This document shows, piece after piece, positions 62,574-64,000 of a stretch of 64,000 bases of DNA; within the stretch, counting starts at the first letter, position 1; each line of letters begins with the position of its first letter. The translations under genes were made by a program, and so were the position numbers. The stretch is from Roseomonas aeriglobus. Lineage in GTDB: Bacteria; Pseudomonadota; Alphaproteobacteria; Sphingomonadales; Sphingomonadaceae. Below the pieces are notes generated by a model that was not told the DNA's origin, searched no databases, and was given only the letters and a program-made list of their open reading frames with translations. Location of the stretch: contig JAFHKN010000002.1 in NCBI GenBank assembly GCA_016937575.1, positions 2,728,001 to 2,792,000 of the forward strand. The letters run 5' to 3'.

Positions 62574-62972
62574 TCACCGACGCTTGTTGAAGAATCCGTC
62601 CAGAAACGCCGTCGCGGCCTTGCCCACCGCATCGGCAATCGCTCCCGGATCGACGCCGGGCGTACCCATGCCGTCGGGCGGCGGCGTGGGCGCGCTGGGC
62701 GGGACCGGCGGGACCGGCGGTTCGGGTGGCACGGGCGGCATCGGCGGCACGGGTGGCACCGGGGGTACGGGCGGGACCGGCCCTTCGCCCTGCGCCGGCC
62801 GCGGCGTCGACCGCGTCGCCAGTGCACTCGCCGCGATCGCCAGTCCCGCGGCCAGCATCCGCCGTCCTTCGGGAGTCTGCGCCTTGGCGATCAGCTTCTC
62901 GGCAGGCTTGCGCACCGCCTTGGACAGCTTCACGCCCGCGATCTTCTTCGGAATCTTTCCCTTCTTCGCCAT
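62574..62972 (-). CDS. Hypothetical protein with PPVPP repeats
   Basis: A 132-residue protein. A basic N-terminus (AKKGKIPKKIAGVKLSK, about 2-18) and a helical segment (LIAKAQTPEGRRMLAAGLAIAASALA) precede nine or so tandem Pro-Pro-x units with Val, Met or Glu (about 66-95), encoded by a GGCGGNACG-type DNA repeat. A short helix follows near the C-terminus (DAVGKAATAFLDGFF). Function unknown; Pro-rich tracts often serve as spacers or SH3-like ligands. ATG start at 62972. Confidence 0.7.
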   Translation of the reverse strand: MAKKGKIPKKIAGVKLSKAVRKPAEKLIAKAQTPEGRRMLAAGLAIAASALATRSTPRPAQGEGPVPPVPPVPPVPPMPPVPPEPPVPPVPPSAPTPPPDGMGTPGVDPGAIADAVGKAATAFLDGFFNKRR

Positions 62973-63033
62973 CGCATCACCTCAAAGTGTATCGCGAATA
63001 TAATACACTTGAGCGCGCTGCCAAGGGGGCGCG

Positions 63034-64000
63034 TCAGACGCCGAAGATCGAAAAGCCGGCGGCCGCCTCTGCCGTCACGCGGTCGTGTATTTCCATCGCC
63101 GGGTCGGCGATCCCGGTGATCGTCGTCGTCCGCAGCACGCCGTCGCTGCCGATGAAGCCGATGGTGACATTGCCCTCGGTGCCACCGAAGACATAGCGAT
63201 CGGCGGCGCCCTGCAGCACGAGCGTGTCGCCGCGTGCAAAGCCCGTGACCGTCCCGCTTCCCACCGCGTCACCGCCGTGGGTGAAGCGGAAATCGCCGGC
63301 CAGCGCGCTTTGCGTGCCGCTCAGCGCAAGCGTCGTCTGCGGACCGGCTGCATCGACGGTCGCCGCGGTGGTCCCGATCGTCTGCGTTCCCAGCTTGACC
63401 GTGCCGGCCGCGCTGTCGAACGTCAGGACACGTTCGGCATCGTCGAACTTGACCGTCAGTTTCCCCAGTCCGACCGGGATCGTGACCTGTTCGGTCGCGC
63501 TGGTCAGGACGAGCGAACTGCCGAAGCGCGCTGCGGTATAGGTCGCCGCATCCCCCGGCAGCAGCACCGTGTCGCCGCCGGCATTGAACGAGCCATCCAG
63601 CAGCACCTTCGACCCCGGCAGGATCCGCACCGTTTCACGGCTGCTGTAATCGACCGTCGCGCCTTGAAAGGGATCGGCGGCCTGGCGCACGCCGAACACC
63701 GTCAGGTTGCCCGCCGCGGTCACCGTCGCCTGCGACGCTGCCACCAGGATCGACGGCAGCGACGGGTCGGCCGTGCCGGTGACCGTGGCGGCGGACGCCT
63801 CGGCCATCAGCGGGCTCGGGCTGGTGGTGACCAGCTGCCCGCCAACGCGCACAGTGCCATTGACGACGTCGGCCGTCAGCGCGCGGACACCGTCGGCGAA
63901 GACGATGTCGGTCGCCTTCGGCCCCACCGGAATGCCGATCGCGGTGTCGCCGTCGTTCAGGAATATGGTCGATCCGCTGCGGGTCACGGTATAGCTGCTT
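63034..64000 (-). CDS. C-terminal part of a large beta-rich surface or secreted protein (5' end outside window)
   Basis: At least 321 residues continue past the right edge in frame (the upstream codons read ..SYTVT into TRSGSTIFLNDG). The visible part is almost entirely short beta-strands with Thr, Val, Gly and Asp, in units such as VRILPGSKVLLDGSFNAGGDTVLLPGD and TLALSGTQSALAGDF. This suggests an adhesin or RTX-like extracellular protein. No calcium-binding nonapeptide (GGxGxDxLx) is clear and the C-terminus (AAAGFSIFGV) has no sorting motif I can name. The start is not in the window; the GTG at 63987 is internal. Confidence 0.6.
   Translation of the reverse strand, partial: SSYTVTRSGSTIFLNDGDTAIGIPVGPKATDIVFADGVRALTADVVNGTVRVGGQLVTTSPSPLMAEASAATVTGTADPSLPSILVAASQATVTAAGNLTVFGVRQAADPFQGATVDYSSRETVRILPGSKVLLDGSFNAGGDTVLLPGDAATYTAARFGSSLVLTSATEQVTIPVGLGKLTVKFDDAERVLTFDSAAGTVKLGTQTIGTTAATVDAAGPQTTLALSGTQSALAGDFRFTHGGDAVGSGTVTGFARGDTLVLQGAADRYVFGGTEGNVTIGFIGSDGVLRTTTITGIADPAMEIHDRVTAEAAAGFSIFGV

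Noticed and set aside
1..64000. tRNA, rRNA, CRISPR, transposase or prophage genes
   Set aside because: None recognised on reading both strands. A covariance-model scan for tRNA and small RNAs would be decisive and was not possible.

Overview
The window looks like a chromosomal segment of a sphingomonad (Alphaproteobacteria, Sphingomonas or a close relative). The grounds are uniformly high GC (estimated by eye at about two thirds), long antisense open frames typical of such DNA, and a gene set common in that family: TorF-type porin, GapR, DUF1674 (SdhAF4), rsmB-rpe-heparinase-purH, Lhr/PdeM, ruvCAB with yebC, and rhodopsin with Blh. Most of it is ordinary chromosome. I saw no rRNA, tRNA, CRISPR array, transposase or prophage genes, but this was by reading, not by a dedicated scan.

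Layout, left to right. 1-7.2 kb: a zinc alcohol dehydrogenase cut by the left edge, a PAS-GGDEF-EAL protein divergent from a large hybrid histidine kinase, and a TAT-exported serine hydrolase. 7.2-11.3 kb: a minus-strand group linked to NAD (histidine phosphatase, NAD(P)HX dehydratase, patatin, and pncB upstream). 11.4-16.3 kb: small and envelope proteins (DUF3606, TolA-like coiled coil, phytase-like esterase, glycine-zipper protein, AsmA). 16.5-23.5 kb: DUF1674, rsmB, rpe, heparinase-like, purH and a polysaccharide flippase. 23.7-30.8 kb: polA, then the ligase-associated repair genes pdeM and lhr, with a retropepsin-like protease between them. 31-36 kb: rpmB, YqaE, tadA, TorF porin, OmpA lipoprotein, CNNM/CBS protein. 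36.1-42 kb: the Holliday-junction set yebC-DUF559-ruvC-orf-ruvA-parD-parE-ruvB, in which a toxin-antitoxin pair splits ruvA from ruvB, then DUF1003, gapR and an S41 peptidase.

43-46.4 kb is the most accessory-looking part. It has an Lrp regulator, a lower-GC receiver-GAF protein whose phospho-acceptor Asp is Asn, a membrane protein, a fragment duplicating the end of the Lrp gene, and a Sel1-like protein. 46.4-48.5 kb holds an amidohydrolase and two small genes for peptides with a bacteriocin-like leader and a shared Cys/Pro-rich core start; these are the best candidate for something undescribed. 48.5-53 kb: DUF1244, pyruvate kinase, a microbial rhodopsin with a DTS motif, its retinal-forming Blh dioxygenase and a Crp/Fnr regulator, a self-contained light-driven proton pump module. 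53-56.5 kb: a lipoprotein, ispH, thrB, a 278-bp structured inverted-repeat element and rnhA. 56.6-64 kb: molybdate transporter modABC with a short ModC, a Vgr-related metalloprotease-like protein, a lactonase, small acidic proteins, an MFS transporter, a PVPP-repeat protein and the C-terminal part of a large beta-rich protein cut by the right edge.

Intergenic space is dotted with several families of short palindromic repeats. Some have entered reading frames (ends of the DUF559 and ModC proteins). Start codons were chosen where possible from Shine-Dalgarno matches and family starts. All functions come from reading motifs; no database search was run.
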